42,678 nt of DNA from Trichosphaerium sp. ATCC 40318 (taxonomy: Eukaryota; Discosea; Flabellinia; Trichosidae), in the NCBI GenBank assembly GCA_038496445.1, contig JALMLS010000337.1, positions 1-42,678 on the forward strand, given 5' to 3'. Numbering within the stretch: position 1 is the first letter of the stretch; each line of letters starts with the position of its first letter. Below are positions 24,838-34,439 of the stretch, in pieces. A program made the translations under genes and the position numbers. Below the pieces are notes generated by a model that had not been told where the DNA came from, ran no database searches, and saw nothing but the letters and a program-made list of their open reading frames with translations.

Positions 24838-25508
24838 TTAGAGCAAACATTTTGGAAGTACAATGTCTTTGAACTTGTGGCCACTACAACTGCCATTGAT
24901 GACACACATGTTTCTCTCATTGTTGATACTACTCGGTTCAAAGGTCATATGCTTAGCGTCAATGCATTCTTTTTCATGGCAGCGGTGGCTGAGGTCAACA
25001 ATGCTTCTACTCAAGCCAGACCAAACAACATATTTTTCATCACCTAAAAAACCTTCCTGCTCAGTATAAACAGTGATTCCAGCCACACAGTATCTTGCCA
25101 AATGCCCTGTCTTGAAATACTTGCCACCAATCTTGGCCCTGGGATAGCCGGAACAGTCTAGTTTCTTGTTTGCAGTGAGTACTAGACATCCACTATCTAA
25201 ATGAGTAAAAGTAATTAGTCAAACTTATTAAATCATTCGAGGTCCTATAGGGTCTAAAAAAAGATGATACCTGTTCTCTCTGCATTCCTCATCAACAATG
25301 CAAACTTAAGCCTAGCAAGTTCAAGAGGTACAACTCTCAAGTCATTGGCCAAGGGGCGGTGTTGGTAAGTGTACACTGGCTTTTTAAAAAGCAAACTTCT
25401 TCTTTCCATGATTTCCCGCAAACCTAGCTTGGTTCCTTCATAAGCATACTTTCTTGGCATGCACATGAGAGTTGGTAATTGTTCAAGAAGAGATCCCGGA
25501 TTGTCCAT
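24838..25508 (-). CDS. I-PpoI-like His-Me finger (zinc-binding) endonuclease
   Basis: Two exons, 25508-25271 and 25196-24838, with a GT-AG intron; 597 nt, 198 residues. The second exon carries the zinc-binding homing-endonuclease pattern: LSHRC with catalytic His150, then C152, C157 and H162; Asn171 twenty-one residues after the His (the spacing of His98 and Asn119 in I-PpoI); then C177, C183, H186 and C196 for the second zinc site, with C94 completing the first. I-PpoI is a 163-residue endonuclease of this family, encoded by a Physarum rDNA intron. By family the product should cut double-stranded DNA at a long site using a metal ion bound by the Asn. Here the gene is not in rDNA but in a polyadenylated, target-duplicating element. 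Its intron contains one copy of the CCTATAGG motif. All key residues are kept, so the enzyme may be active. Confidence 0.88.
25236..25253. repeat. CCTATAGG motif copy within endonuclease intron
   Basis: TTCGAGGTCCTATAGGGT lies inside the endonuclease intron, 16 bases downstream (minus strand) of the donor. It has the same orientation as the other copies. Confidence 0.8.
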
Positions 25509-25908
25509 GTTGAGTTACTGTGTTGGGTGTGGTGTTTGTAGCTTTGTGAAGTGTACACAGTGTACTTAATCTACATTTTGTTACCATAACCAAAAACCAC
25601 GTGGTTTTTTTACAATAAACGTTTTATTTGTGCACAATTCAGCGCTTTTATAATAAATACAGGATTTACGGGCTTTTGGGGCATAAGGGGGTAAAAAAAG
25701 TAAAAGTGCACGTGTTATGTGCGTTTAAAGTGCTTCGAGGACCTATAGGGGTAGAAAACAGTTTAAAAGCCCTATTGGTAAATAGTATAATGCTTTGAGG
25801 CCCTATAGTAATGTTTCGAGGTCCTATAGGGTAAAAAAAACAAGATTACGGTATTTGGTTTCAATGAACTATCCAAAAGTACAAAGTACACGTGTTATTC
25901 TAAATTTA

Positions 25909-26110
25909 GTACACTGCCAATGGTGATGAGTAAAAACCCTTCGAGGGTCCCCCCCAAGAAAGAAAACCATTTTACATTTAGTACGCTGCCAATGGTGATG
26001 AGTAAAAATGCTTCGAGGGTCCCCCCCAAGAAAGAAAACCATTTTACATTTAGTACGCTGCCAATGGTGATGAGTAAAAATGCTTCGAGGGTCCCCCCCA
26101 AGAAAGAAAA
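25909..26110. repeat. 72-bp tandem repeat, nearly three units
   Basis: Units start at 25909, 25981 and 26053 and are almost identical (words GCCAATGGTGATGAGTAAAA and TTCGAGGGTCCCCCCCAAG). Each contains a TTCGAGGGTCC element that resembles the left half of the CCTATAGG motif. The apparent long open frame on the minus strand is a by-product of the 72-bp (24-codon) period. Confidence 0.9.
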
Positions 26111-26160
26111 GAATAATATTAAATTAAGGACTACACACTAGGTGCGGTGCCTCAGTATAG

Positions 26161-26195
26161 GGAGCGCAAACGGCTCCAAATTTGCGAAGCAAATT
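26161..26195. other. Two adjacent hairpins downstream of the unrecognised gene
   Basis: GGAGC/GCTCC (26161-26177) and AATTTGC-GAA-GCAAATT (26179-26195) are back to back, just past the stop of the minus-strand gene fragment. They could be an RNA processing or protein-binding structure. Confidence 0.5.
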
Positions 26196-26217
26196 AGGAG
26201 GGAACGCGACCTTAAAA

Positions 26218-26788
26218 CTATTGATTATAAACAGAACCTAATCTATGAACTGGTTTTGATATTCTTCTATCGTTAGTAGGTTGTAAAAATTTACTTAAAA
26301 TTATAGTACCATCAGGTAATATTTCATCTATTCCACTACCCACGACAAACGCTGGTGTATTCATCTGTAATCTTCGTAAGCTGTTTTGTTCTGATAATAC
26401 ATCCTTATAGTCCATCTGAACATGACATTTGTATCTATCAGTTGTCCATCTACTAGTCGTTTCACTTTTGTACATCCAATCTATATTTTTGACTGTTCCG
26501 TTGTACATGGCAATAATCATCCAATTTATAAACTTGTATCTGATTTGTTGTCCTGCCAACCACTTATTTGCTGGAACACCATGTTTAATGTCATTACGTA
26601 TTATCCAGGTTAATGCTAGTATAATTCCAATTTCTAACAAATGATGTACTGTCTTGCATTTATCTAAAGAGATCTTAAGTGATTCATCTGGTTTACAAAA
26701 GGTTAACAAATCAAATACTACTTCCATTATTTTACTAGGCACTGCCCAATCAAAGAAAATTTCTTCATGCTTTTCTGGAGGGAACGCA
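26218..26788 (-). pseudogene. Unrecognised element gene, C-terminal fragment
   Basis: An open frame runs from the border of the CAGGGCTGAAAC element (26788) to a stop at 26218, about 190 residues. Distinctive stretches are EEIFFDWAVPSKIMEVVFD, LEIGIILALTWIIRND and AGQQIRYKFINWMIIAMYNG; no transposase, polymerase or capsid motif was recognised. It lies downstream, on the same strand, of the fragment at 36457-37272 and probably is the other end of the same gene. If both intervening elements and their short duplications are ignored the two parts are one base out of register; a run of six A in the 16-bp remnant between the insertions (28765-28780) is a likely slip site. Function unknown. Confidence 0.5.
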
Positions 26789-28764
26789 CAGGGCTGAAAC
26801 TAAATAAGGCTTTTTTTGCAAAAGCCTTTTTTTTGCCACCAAATACAGCCTTATTTTTCACCAAATTGCCTTGTTTTTGCCAAAAAAAATGAGCAAATAT
26901 GAGGCATTGCCTTGTAATTTTGGGCTTTGAAGCCTCATATTTGGACCAAATAGCAAGCAACTGGTTCACTAATTAGCCTTAAAATAGCCTGCATTGTTGG
27001 TCCAATAATGCCTCATTTTTTGTGCAACAATAAGGCATTTTTGCCCTCAATTTTTGGGCATAACCCAGGCACCATATACTCATAAAACAAGGCTTTATAT
27101 AGGCATACAATAGTGATTCATTTATTAAAGTACAGTACACAAAACACAAAAAACTTCAATGTCCTCCATGTGAAAAAAAACCTTTAGTTAAAAAAAAAAT
27201 TATAAAATTATTGGTATAATTTTCGCGGACTGGAAAAATGGTTTAAAGTACCTATACTCCTGTTGTAGGTGGATTTGGGCGCTGCGGTTCGAATGGCGGT
27301 GGTTTCGTTAGAATCCATAAAATACTAAGCGTGTGGTGACGGCGTCTATATAAAACGTCAGTAGTAAATGAAAAAAAATGTTTAGGAAGTGTTGGTGTGG
27401 TGGAGACTTACCTTAAACCAATGTATCCTTAATGTACAATGTGTACACAACCAATGCCTAATTGGTGCCTATAAATTTAAGGCTGGCAATGCATAAAAAA
27501 ACTAGGGCAGGCATTGCCTAAAAAAAACAAGGCATTGCAACAATTAAGGCATTGCCCAACAAAGCCTTATTTCAATGCCTGATTTTTGCCTTTTCTGCCA
27601 TTGCCTTTGCAAAATCAGGCATTGCCATTTTTGCATGCCTGATTTTTGCCATCAATGCCTGATTTTAAAAAAATGCCTTCATATTTAAGGCAAACAGGTC
27701 TAAAAATTAAAGTGGTATATACCAGTTTTTTTATGGTATATACCACTTTTTTCAACAAAATGGTATATGAACTGGTATATACCATTTTGAAATACCACTT
27801 TTTTTAGAAATTAAGTGAATAAAAAAGAGGTATATGGAAGTGGTATATACCACTTTTCATTCACATAATGAGACCTTCTAAAAATGGTATATGAAGTGGT
27901 ATATACCATTTTTTATGGTATGTGGTATATACCACCTTTTTATTGGTATATACCACTTTTATGGTGTGCTTCAAGAAGGTCATTAAGGAGCTTTTTGGTA
28001 ATGGGTTTTCTTGTTGAACGATCATAGACGTCATACATTGAACGGTGCGTAGGGACCTTAGTATATCATAGAATCTAACCAAACCAAGCTCATTCGAACC
28101 GCAAGACCTGATTCCAGTACCAACATTAAGGAAACTATATTGCAGGTATTATACAGATGTTCATGGGTACCAGACAAAGTTTTATTTTATTTTCGTTTGA
28201 TATACATTAATCGACCTCCGTAGGCCTTAGTAATTGATGGATTCAGGTGGGACCACTTTCATTAGGTGCGCAGCATGTTTTTACAGTAGGTACAGCAAGA
28301 TCATGGAGATGGAAGAATTTTCCAGACGCCCATAGTAATGTAACTGTAGTGGACATTGTCCAAAACTTGTAACTCACAAACTGTGTATTAAATAAAGTGT
28401 ATTTTCTGGAATTGCAGGTGTACCATAAGTAAGCATAAAGTGGTATATAAGAGTGGTATATACCATGAAAACTGGTATAAAAGTGGTATATAAGTGGTAT
28501 ATACCTAAAAAAGTGGTATAAAAAAGTGGTATATTTTTTTTCTGGTGAAAAAAAGTGGTATATTTTCTGTTTTTATACCTGTTTTTTTTGGTATATTGTT
28601 GGTATATTTGGTCAATATACCACTTTTTTATATTTTCGGTCAAAATATACACTTTTTTTGGTATATACCATAAAAACTGGTATAAAAAAGTGGTATAAAA
28701 GTGGTATATACCAAAAAAATGGTATATTTTTTTAGACCTGAAGCCTTGTTTAGTTTCAGCCCTG
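26789..28764. mobile_element. MITE-like DNA element with CAGGGCTGAAAC termini
   Basis: The left end CAGGGCTGAAACTAAATAAG (26789-) is matched by its reverse complement at the right end (CTTGTTTAGTTTCAGCCCTG, to 28764), with two mismatches in the first 25 bases. Flanks are GCA on both sides, a possible 3-bp duplication. The body is noncoding and packed with AGGCATTGCC / AATGCCTGATTTTTGCC subterminal repeats. It was invaded by the element at 27695-28740. The superfamily is undetermined: the CAGGG start recalls hAT-type or ISL2EU-type MITEs, but the 8-bp duplication of hAT is not seen. Confidence 0.75.
27695..28740. mobile_element. CAGGTCTAAAAA element with GGTATATACC repeats, nested
   Basis: The termini CAGGTCTAAAAA and TTTTTTAGACCTG are reciprocal. 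Both subterminal zones (27715-27970 and 28438-28730) are dense arrays of the palindromic GGTATATACC in TGGTATATACCA context; the middle ~450 bases are unique sequence without a gene. Its end sequence matches that of the large arms at 28783 and 36456, so it belongs to the same broad family. Unlike those it is not bordered by TA. Confidence 0.7.
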
Positions 28765-28782
28765 GCATCTTTTTTATGTGTA

Positions 28783-30728
28783 CAGGTCTAAAATTCTCGA
28801 GCTGTTTTTATGGTAGATACCATGGATTTGTGGTATAATTATACCATTGATTCCAATTTTATACCACAAATTCCAGTATAATATACCATAAATCAAAGGA
28901 TTTATACCATGAAACAGCCAAATTATACCATAAATATACAGTAGAAAGTGCGAATTTATACCATATTTTTTCACCTGAAAAAATGCATTATATGGTATAA
29001 TTCTACCATAAAACATGGTATAAAACACAGTATAATACCATAAAGCCTGGTATATTATACCTTAAAACTTGGTAGATTATACCACAAAACCAGGTGTATT
29101 ATACTGTGTAAAAACTGTTCTAAAAATAAAAACACATTTATTAATACATCTTTTTTTGTTTACATCCGTGACTTTAGTTTTGCCCATGTCCTTTTTTGCA
29201 GTGATCAAATAACCTTAAAAGAACAGATCGTACTTGCTGTAAGTGCATTGAATGGATATAGCATGAAACCTAAAAGAAGAGTTAGCGCCAGCTTGGTTTC
29301 TTGTACACAAAATAAATAGTCGTACAAAAATTGTTGTTTTATGGCAGCGCTGAGAATAACAAATGTCCTGCACGGTGAAGCCAAACCAAGACTAAAACAA
29401 AGAAATGAAAATAGCTACCAACCTCATCGGAAACGAGTTCTAGCGGAATAGTACCTGGTTGGGCGGCTAACACGTTTTGTTTTTTTTATATCACCTATTA
29501 AGCCTGTAAAACCTATGGCAAACAGCTTTAAAACAACTACTTTCTAGCGTACCTTGTGTTGTGGGCAATAAACTGGCTTAGTTTTATGCCCTGGCTTAGC
29601 CAATTAGTTTACAATATCACTCGTAAGGTCAACGCATGGGTGCAGAGCCTAAATGCTATCTGTTCCGCAAATGCGGGCGTTTGGTAGGAAAAAAACCAAA
29701 AAAATCAAAAAAATCCAAAAAAAACCAAAAAACTCGAAAATGGGTAGGCTCTGAAACAACTTTGCCTTATATCACTAATCGCGTGGTTTAACACACATTG
29801 GGGCATATATCAAGAATGTCAAAAAAAAATAAATAATTTTGCTCTTGATTTGGTAAATGAGGCTGTATGGCGTTGATTGAGTGTAAAAATGCGTATGGAG
29901 GGGAGAAAAAAATGAGAGCCGGAGAAAAAAACCTCCAATTGGAGGTTTTTTGCGAATGGGCATTTTTCGAGCGCTAAACGCGTTTTTGGTGTGTATACCA
30001 CTGTAGCGTTCTAACATGGGGTACGCGGAGTGGTTTCTTCCTCAAATACCATTAATCGGAGAAAGTTGGCCAATTTATCCCTAAAACGCCCGTAATTGGG
30101 GCGCGTTACCAGATCTCTCTTAAAACTGTTTTTCACACATTTATATGCCAATTATGTTCAATAACGGCTACTGTCAAAGCATTGTGTGGTATGGCGTTTG
30201 TGTAGGTCCATATGCTATTAAATCAAGTGCAGACCAAGTGAGCTTTGACTAACTTATACTTATACATAATACCACGGTATAATACCACATTTTATGGTAT
30301 AATTATATGGTATAATGCACGGTATACAATACTGTAAAATACAGTATAATACCATGGTATAATACTGTGTTTTATGGTATAATTATATGGTATAATGCAT
30401 GGTATAATATACTGTAAAATGTGGTATAATACCATGGTATAATACTGTGTTTTATGGTATATATGGTATATGCGTGATATATATATACTTTAAAATGCAG
30501 TATACCATGGTATAGTACCATGTTTTATGGTATAATTATATTCTATAAATTGAGATATGGTATAAACATGGTATAATGGCTGTTATACCATTTGTCCAAA
30601 AAACATGGTATTATACCATATTTTATGGTATAATTATATGGTATAATTATGGATTATACTGAGCTTGTACCATAAAAGGTGATTATACCATAAAATATGG
30701 TATTATACCATGATAATTTTCAGACCTG
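28783..30728 (+). repeat. Left inverted arm (1946 bp)
   Basis: Bounded by TA-CAGGTCTAAAATTC and TTTTCAGACCTG-TA. Both ends are dense in palindromic TGGTATAATTATACCA-type words (28800-29105 and 30268-30720). The middle is unique and matches the right arm in reverse, including ACGCATGGGTGCAGAGCC near 29632 and the perfect hairpin CCTCCAATTGGAGG near 29932. Confidence 0.9.
29775..30017 (-). other. Conserved 80-codon frame in left arm
   Basis: An open frame beginning MLERYSGIHTKNAFSARKMP is kept in the right arm (35224-35466) with only about five differences in 80 residues. It covers the AATTGGAGGTTTTT hairpin. Conservation may only reflect the similarity of the arms as DNA, so a coding role is doubtful. 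Confidence 0.25.
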
Positions 30729-30894
30729 TAACTGGAAGACATCTCATAATAAATCTCCATACAATGTCTCTAATATAACTGACTCCCTTGAATTTATTTA
30801 GTAGTAGGAGTATGGATGAGTTAAAGATGTAGTTTTTCCTGAAGTGGGGTTTAAGGCGAGGGATAATTCTTTTCTTAAAATTAAAGAATAAAAT

Positions 30895-33475
30895 TTAACT
30901 TTTCATAATTGGAATTTGGAACCACATTAAAAGAATCAAATTGTTTTCTGCAACCAAGATGTGACTTATTATTCCATACCGTTTTGTACAGTGTCTGTTG
31001 TTAGGTGACGTCCCATAATGATGCTTTAAATGCGTTACTAATTTAGATATGGAACTTAACGAAAAACCACCATTTTTGTATGGGAGAGAGAGTTGCGACC
31101 AGGAAACGCGAGAATACTTTCGGTATTTATCATATACTCTTGACACATCCCACAAGAACCAATTACAGACGTTAATAAGTTTAGCTGTTGCACTTGGAGG
31201 AATAGAAAGTGGTCTAGTAAAGTAGATTAGTTGGGACTGAGCATATGATTTAAAAACATTAATTTTTTGGCGAATTGTTTTGCATAGCGGTTTCCATTTG
31301 ATGAGTTGTAGAGCTATCTTGTGTATCGCACTATTCCAATCGAAATTCAGTCCATCATCACTAAGAGTAAAACCCAAGTATCTAATACTTGTACCTGTGT
31401 CGAAGACCTTACTATTATCGTCGTCTAAACCTGAAATATTTGCTTGAAAACACTTTTTCTCATTGATTTGTAGACCGGTTGCTTTGCCATATCTTGTTAA
31501 CCAATAATTCATTTCATCTATATCATCTACGGAACTAGCTAACAACAAGAGATCATCGGCGAAGAAGAGGTTCTTAAGCCAGTTATCAATACTCATCTCA
31601 GCTCCTTTAATATAAGCCTCGTGATTGATGATCCAATTAAGAGGTTCCACCATAATGGCGAAAAAATATGGGCTGATAGGATTCCCCTGTCCTGTACCTC
31701 TCTTAGTGCAGAATGTTTCCTCACTAACTACGGTTAATCCTAACTTGTACATCTAGTTTAAGCGCTTGAACTAGCATATCAGCAATTTTTTTTGAGAATC
31801 CTATTTTTGTTAGGAAAAGTTTCAGCGCTGTATGACTGCATGAATCAAATGCTTTTTTGAAATCATAAGCTATCATCCTAAGCCATTTTGAGTGTTTTTT
31901 GTTGTAAGCTATGGCTTCCAAAGCTGCTATCACGTTATCTACTATGTCTCTGCCTGGAATAAATCCATTCTGAGTTTTGAGAATAACCTTGGACATTATA
32001 GGAGTCATACGATTATAAAAAACTTTCATTAAAATTTTATAATCAATGTTAGTAAGAGTTATAGGTCTGTAATTAGCCATTAATGTAGGATCACCCTTCT
32101 TAAATATTGGAATAATGGTACCTTTACATAAAAATTGATCCACACATCCTTGTTGAATGAAGTCATTGAAAAGAGATGTTAAAGAGGGAACAAAGACATT
32201 CTTCATTGTTTTATAGACGCACGCAGAAAGGCCATCCGGGCCTGGAGCTTTGTTCGTTGGCATCTTATCTATTACCTCTTCTATCTCCTCTTCTTCAATC
32301 TTACTGTTTAATTTATTTTGGAGATCTACAAAGACTTTAGGATTCCATAAATTGCTTACTTGTTTTAATACGGTCTCATCTACAATCAGGTCGTCATATA
32401 GGTGCTTGTAAAAGCGAACACTTGTAGATAAGATAGCTTTGACATCTTTGGATGATGTACCATTCCAGGTACAACAAAGTTCTTCTATAACTCTGGCTGA
32501 ATTTCTTCCTTTTAGCAATCTAGTTAATTGTGCTGATGGAATTTCATTATATTTATCCTTATCCAGAGAGGCAGCGACACATGTAAATTCCTTTTTTTCT
32601 CTGATAAGATTATTGTATTCCAGAAGGTCCTTGACTGTAGCTGTGTGTTTGTTGGATAGGACATCTGCCAACACGTTTATTCTTGCATTTTTCTTAAATA
32701 TAAGATTAGTTTGAGTTTTTTTGAAACGATTCATCAGTTCCAATTTGTCACGCAAATAGTCTATTGGGAGGGGTCCAAAGGTCAAATCACATATCTTAGT
32801 GTCTTTATAGACCTCTTTAAACAAAACAGGATTAATACGAAAAGAACGAGGGAGACGAGGACCAAATTCAAACGTAGCTAGAAGAATTGAGTGATCCAAC
32901 TCAAATAAAGGCATTTCTAGGATCTTGAATGACTTTAAATTTGTAGCTAGCGTTTTAGAGACAAGAAGCAGATCCAGTCTACCGCCTTTTTCATGTGTAG
33001 GGAGCACTTTATGAAATTTGACAGCTGCATCTATGAATCCCAGATTAAGAAGTAATGCGTACGTTTTTAAAGACTTCTTATTCTCTATGCGCAAGTTAAA
33101 GTCACCAGTAATTATATCGCATTCTGCCACTGCTTCGAATACTTTAAGCCAAAATTGGTTAGAACTATTTGATTTAGCGTAAATCGTAGCTATCTTTAGT
33201 TTGACGCCATTACACTCCACCTCAGCGACAAGAATGCGTCCATCCAAAGAATTGATAAGAACAGGATTTTTTCCTCTGATTGCTGTTAACGCCACACCTG
33301 TACCTCTACCTTCATCTGTTGAAATTGTTTTGCGTCTGTGCTCCTGAAAAGAATTTGTTTCCGTGGAACATAAAATATTACACTTAAGGTTGTACGAGAG
33401 CTCACGCACCATGTCAAAATTACTGAAGCCACGTATATTGGCTGTAGCCAGCTTAACTGTTTTGAACTTAGTCAT
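30895..33475 (-). pseudogene. LINE ORF2: AP endonuclease and reverse transcriptase, one frameshift
   Basis: The first frame, 33475-31724 (583 residues), starts with an apurinic-type endonuclease (TANIRGF, CSTETN, ITGDFNLRI, LDLLLVSK, LDHSILL) and enters the reverse transcriptase (NKAPGPDG, ANYRPITL, GRDIVDNV, AYDFKKAFDS). The next frame, 31752-30895 (285 residues), continues with GTGQGNPISP and the catalytic FFADDLLLLA box, then the L1/Tx1-type C-terminal region (IPPSATAKLINVCNWFLWD). The two overlap by 29 bases and are out of register, so a single indel near 31730-31750 breaks the enzyme between RT motifs A and B, or a programmed shift is used. The order EN-RT and the C-terminal pattern fit the L1/Tx1 group. 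The product would nick target DNA and prime cDNA there. Confidence 0.9.
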
Positions 33476-33698
33476 AGAAGATCATATAACCCAAACCACG
33501 CGTAGGCAAACCTATAATTAACTAGAAAAGACACAAAAATAAAAGAATGGTTACAAATTTGTATTTTTCTATAAAAACAGAGCCGACACAACCAAAGGAC
33601 CCTACGAAGCAGAAAAACAAGAGAAAACAACAAAAAAGGGTAAGAAAACAGCAAAAAAGGGTAAGTCAACGTAAATGATGTATTTATTAGTCTAACCA
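33476..33698 (-). other. Spacer between LINE ORF1 and ORF2
   Basis: About 220 bases between the two LINE frames contain direct repeats of an AAAAAAGGGTAAGAAAACAG-like unit (about 33632-33665). No motif for translation of ORF2 could be recognised. Confidence 0.5.
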
Positions 33699-34439
33699 TC
33701 ATTTTTTTGGGTTAAGAGGGTTATTCTTATAGAAGGCGATACGCAGCTGGGTAATCTCATCTTCTTTAAACTCCGGATCGACTCTCTTTGCAATTCTCTT
33801 TGGTCTTTCTAGTGCCATATGTTGTTTAAGTGCATCAATAAAGGCTTGTTCGCGTATAACTTTATCCTTCTCATATTGATCGTCAAATTGTTGTATTTGA
33901 ACAGGTTGCATTGGAACATCTGGGTCACAGACAGTCGGTTGTTGAGGATTGTAAGGAGCAACAATCTTTCTTGGGCGCTTCGGTTGAACAGGATTGACAG
34001 CAGTTTCGTTCTTTCTTTTTCCCAATCTAAAACTTTCTATTTCGTTTTCGGAGAGAAATTGTACCGTGTCTGCGTATTGTTGGGCACTTCTGAAGTCCTT
34101 AGCGCTTTTAAACACCTTAAAAACCAGATGATGTTTATTTCTCTTGAGAACTTGGAATTTTTCAAATCCTGCGATAATCTTTGAGCACAAGAAAACACAA
34201 CCATTCGTCGGATAATGAAACGTTTCAGTTTTCCATCTTCGAAAGTCGAGAAGTTTGACTCCCATAGCTTCACAGAATGCGTTACAAAGAAAACGCATCT
34301 CTTTTTCTCCTTCCGTGATTTCGAAACCAGAGATAACTATTTTGGTCGAGTTGTGGGCAATAGTAATAACGTTGAATCCATCTTTCTTGAGATTACCGCG
34401 AAGTTCTTGGATATCATCTACAGGTCTGAAAATTATCAT
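33699..34439 (-). CDS. LINE ORF1 (gag-like) protein
   Basis: 246 residues, same strand and upstream of the endonuclease/RT frame. Position and size match ORF1 of two-ORF LINEs, which binds element RNA. The N-terminal half is a compact mixed fold (MIIFRPVDDIQELRG ... NVITIAHNSTKIVI ... NGCVFLCSKIIAGFEKFQVL) followed by a basic stretch (KRPRKIVAPYN) and a charged C-terminus; no CCHC zinc knuckle is seen. The start codon and the next five codons lie inside the inner end of the right inverted arm, so no separate LINE 5' UTR exists between arm and gene. The role is inferred from position. Confidence 0.65.
   Translation of the reverse strand: MIIFRPVDDIQELRGNLKKDGFNVITIAHNSTKIVISGFEITEGEKEMRFLCNAFCEAMGVKLLDFRRWKTETFHYPTNGCVFLCSKIIAGFEKFQVLKRNKHHLVFKVFKSAKDFRSAQQYADTVQFLSENEIESFRLGKRKNETAVNPVQPKRPRKIVAPYNPQQPTVCDPDVPMQPVQIQQFDDQYEKDKVIREQAFIDALKQHMALERPKRIAKRVDPEFKEDEITQLRIAFYKNNPLNPKK

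Larger units (their letters stand above)
25509..26217. other. Spacer between the two genes of the inserted element
   Basis: No gene. It holds three motif copies (about 25734-25751, 25794-25808, 25814-25832), three 72-bp tandem repeats (25909-26110) and a pair of adjacent hairpins (26161-26195). This is likely the promoter of the endonuclease and the 3' UTR of the upstream gene on the minus strand. Confidence 0.6.

Noticed and set aside
24748-25832. CRISPR-like array of repeated 18-bp motifs
   Set aside because: Eukaryotic context, irregular spacing, degenerate copies, and copies inside an intron; not a CRISPR.
25895-26101. Open frame with three repeated peptides on the minus strand
   Set aside because: Caused by a 72-bp tandem repeat whose period is divisible by three; no start context, and units extend beyond the frame.
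26727-26969. Minus-strand frame crossing the CAGGGCTGAAAC border
   Set aside because: Spans a transposon junction by chance; the coding frame of the interrupted gene is a different one.
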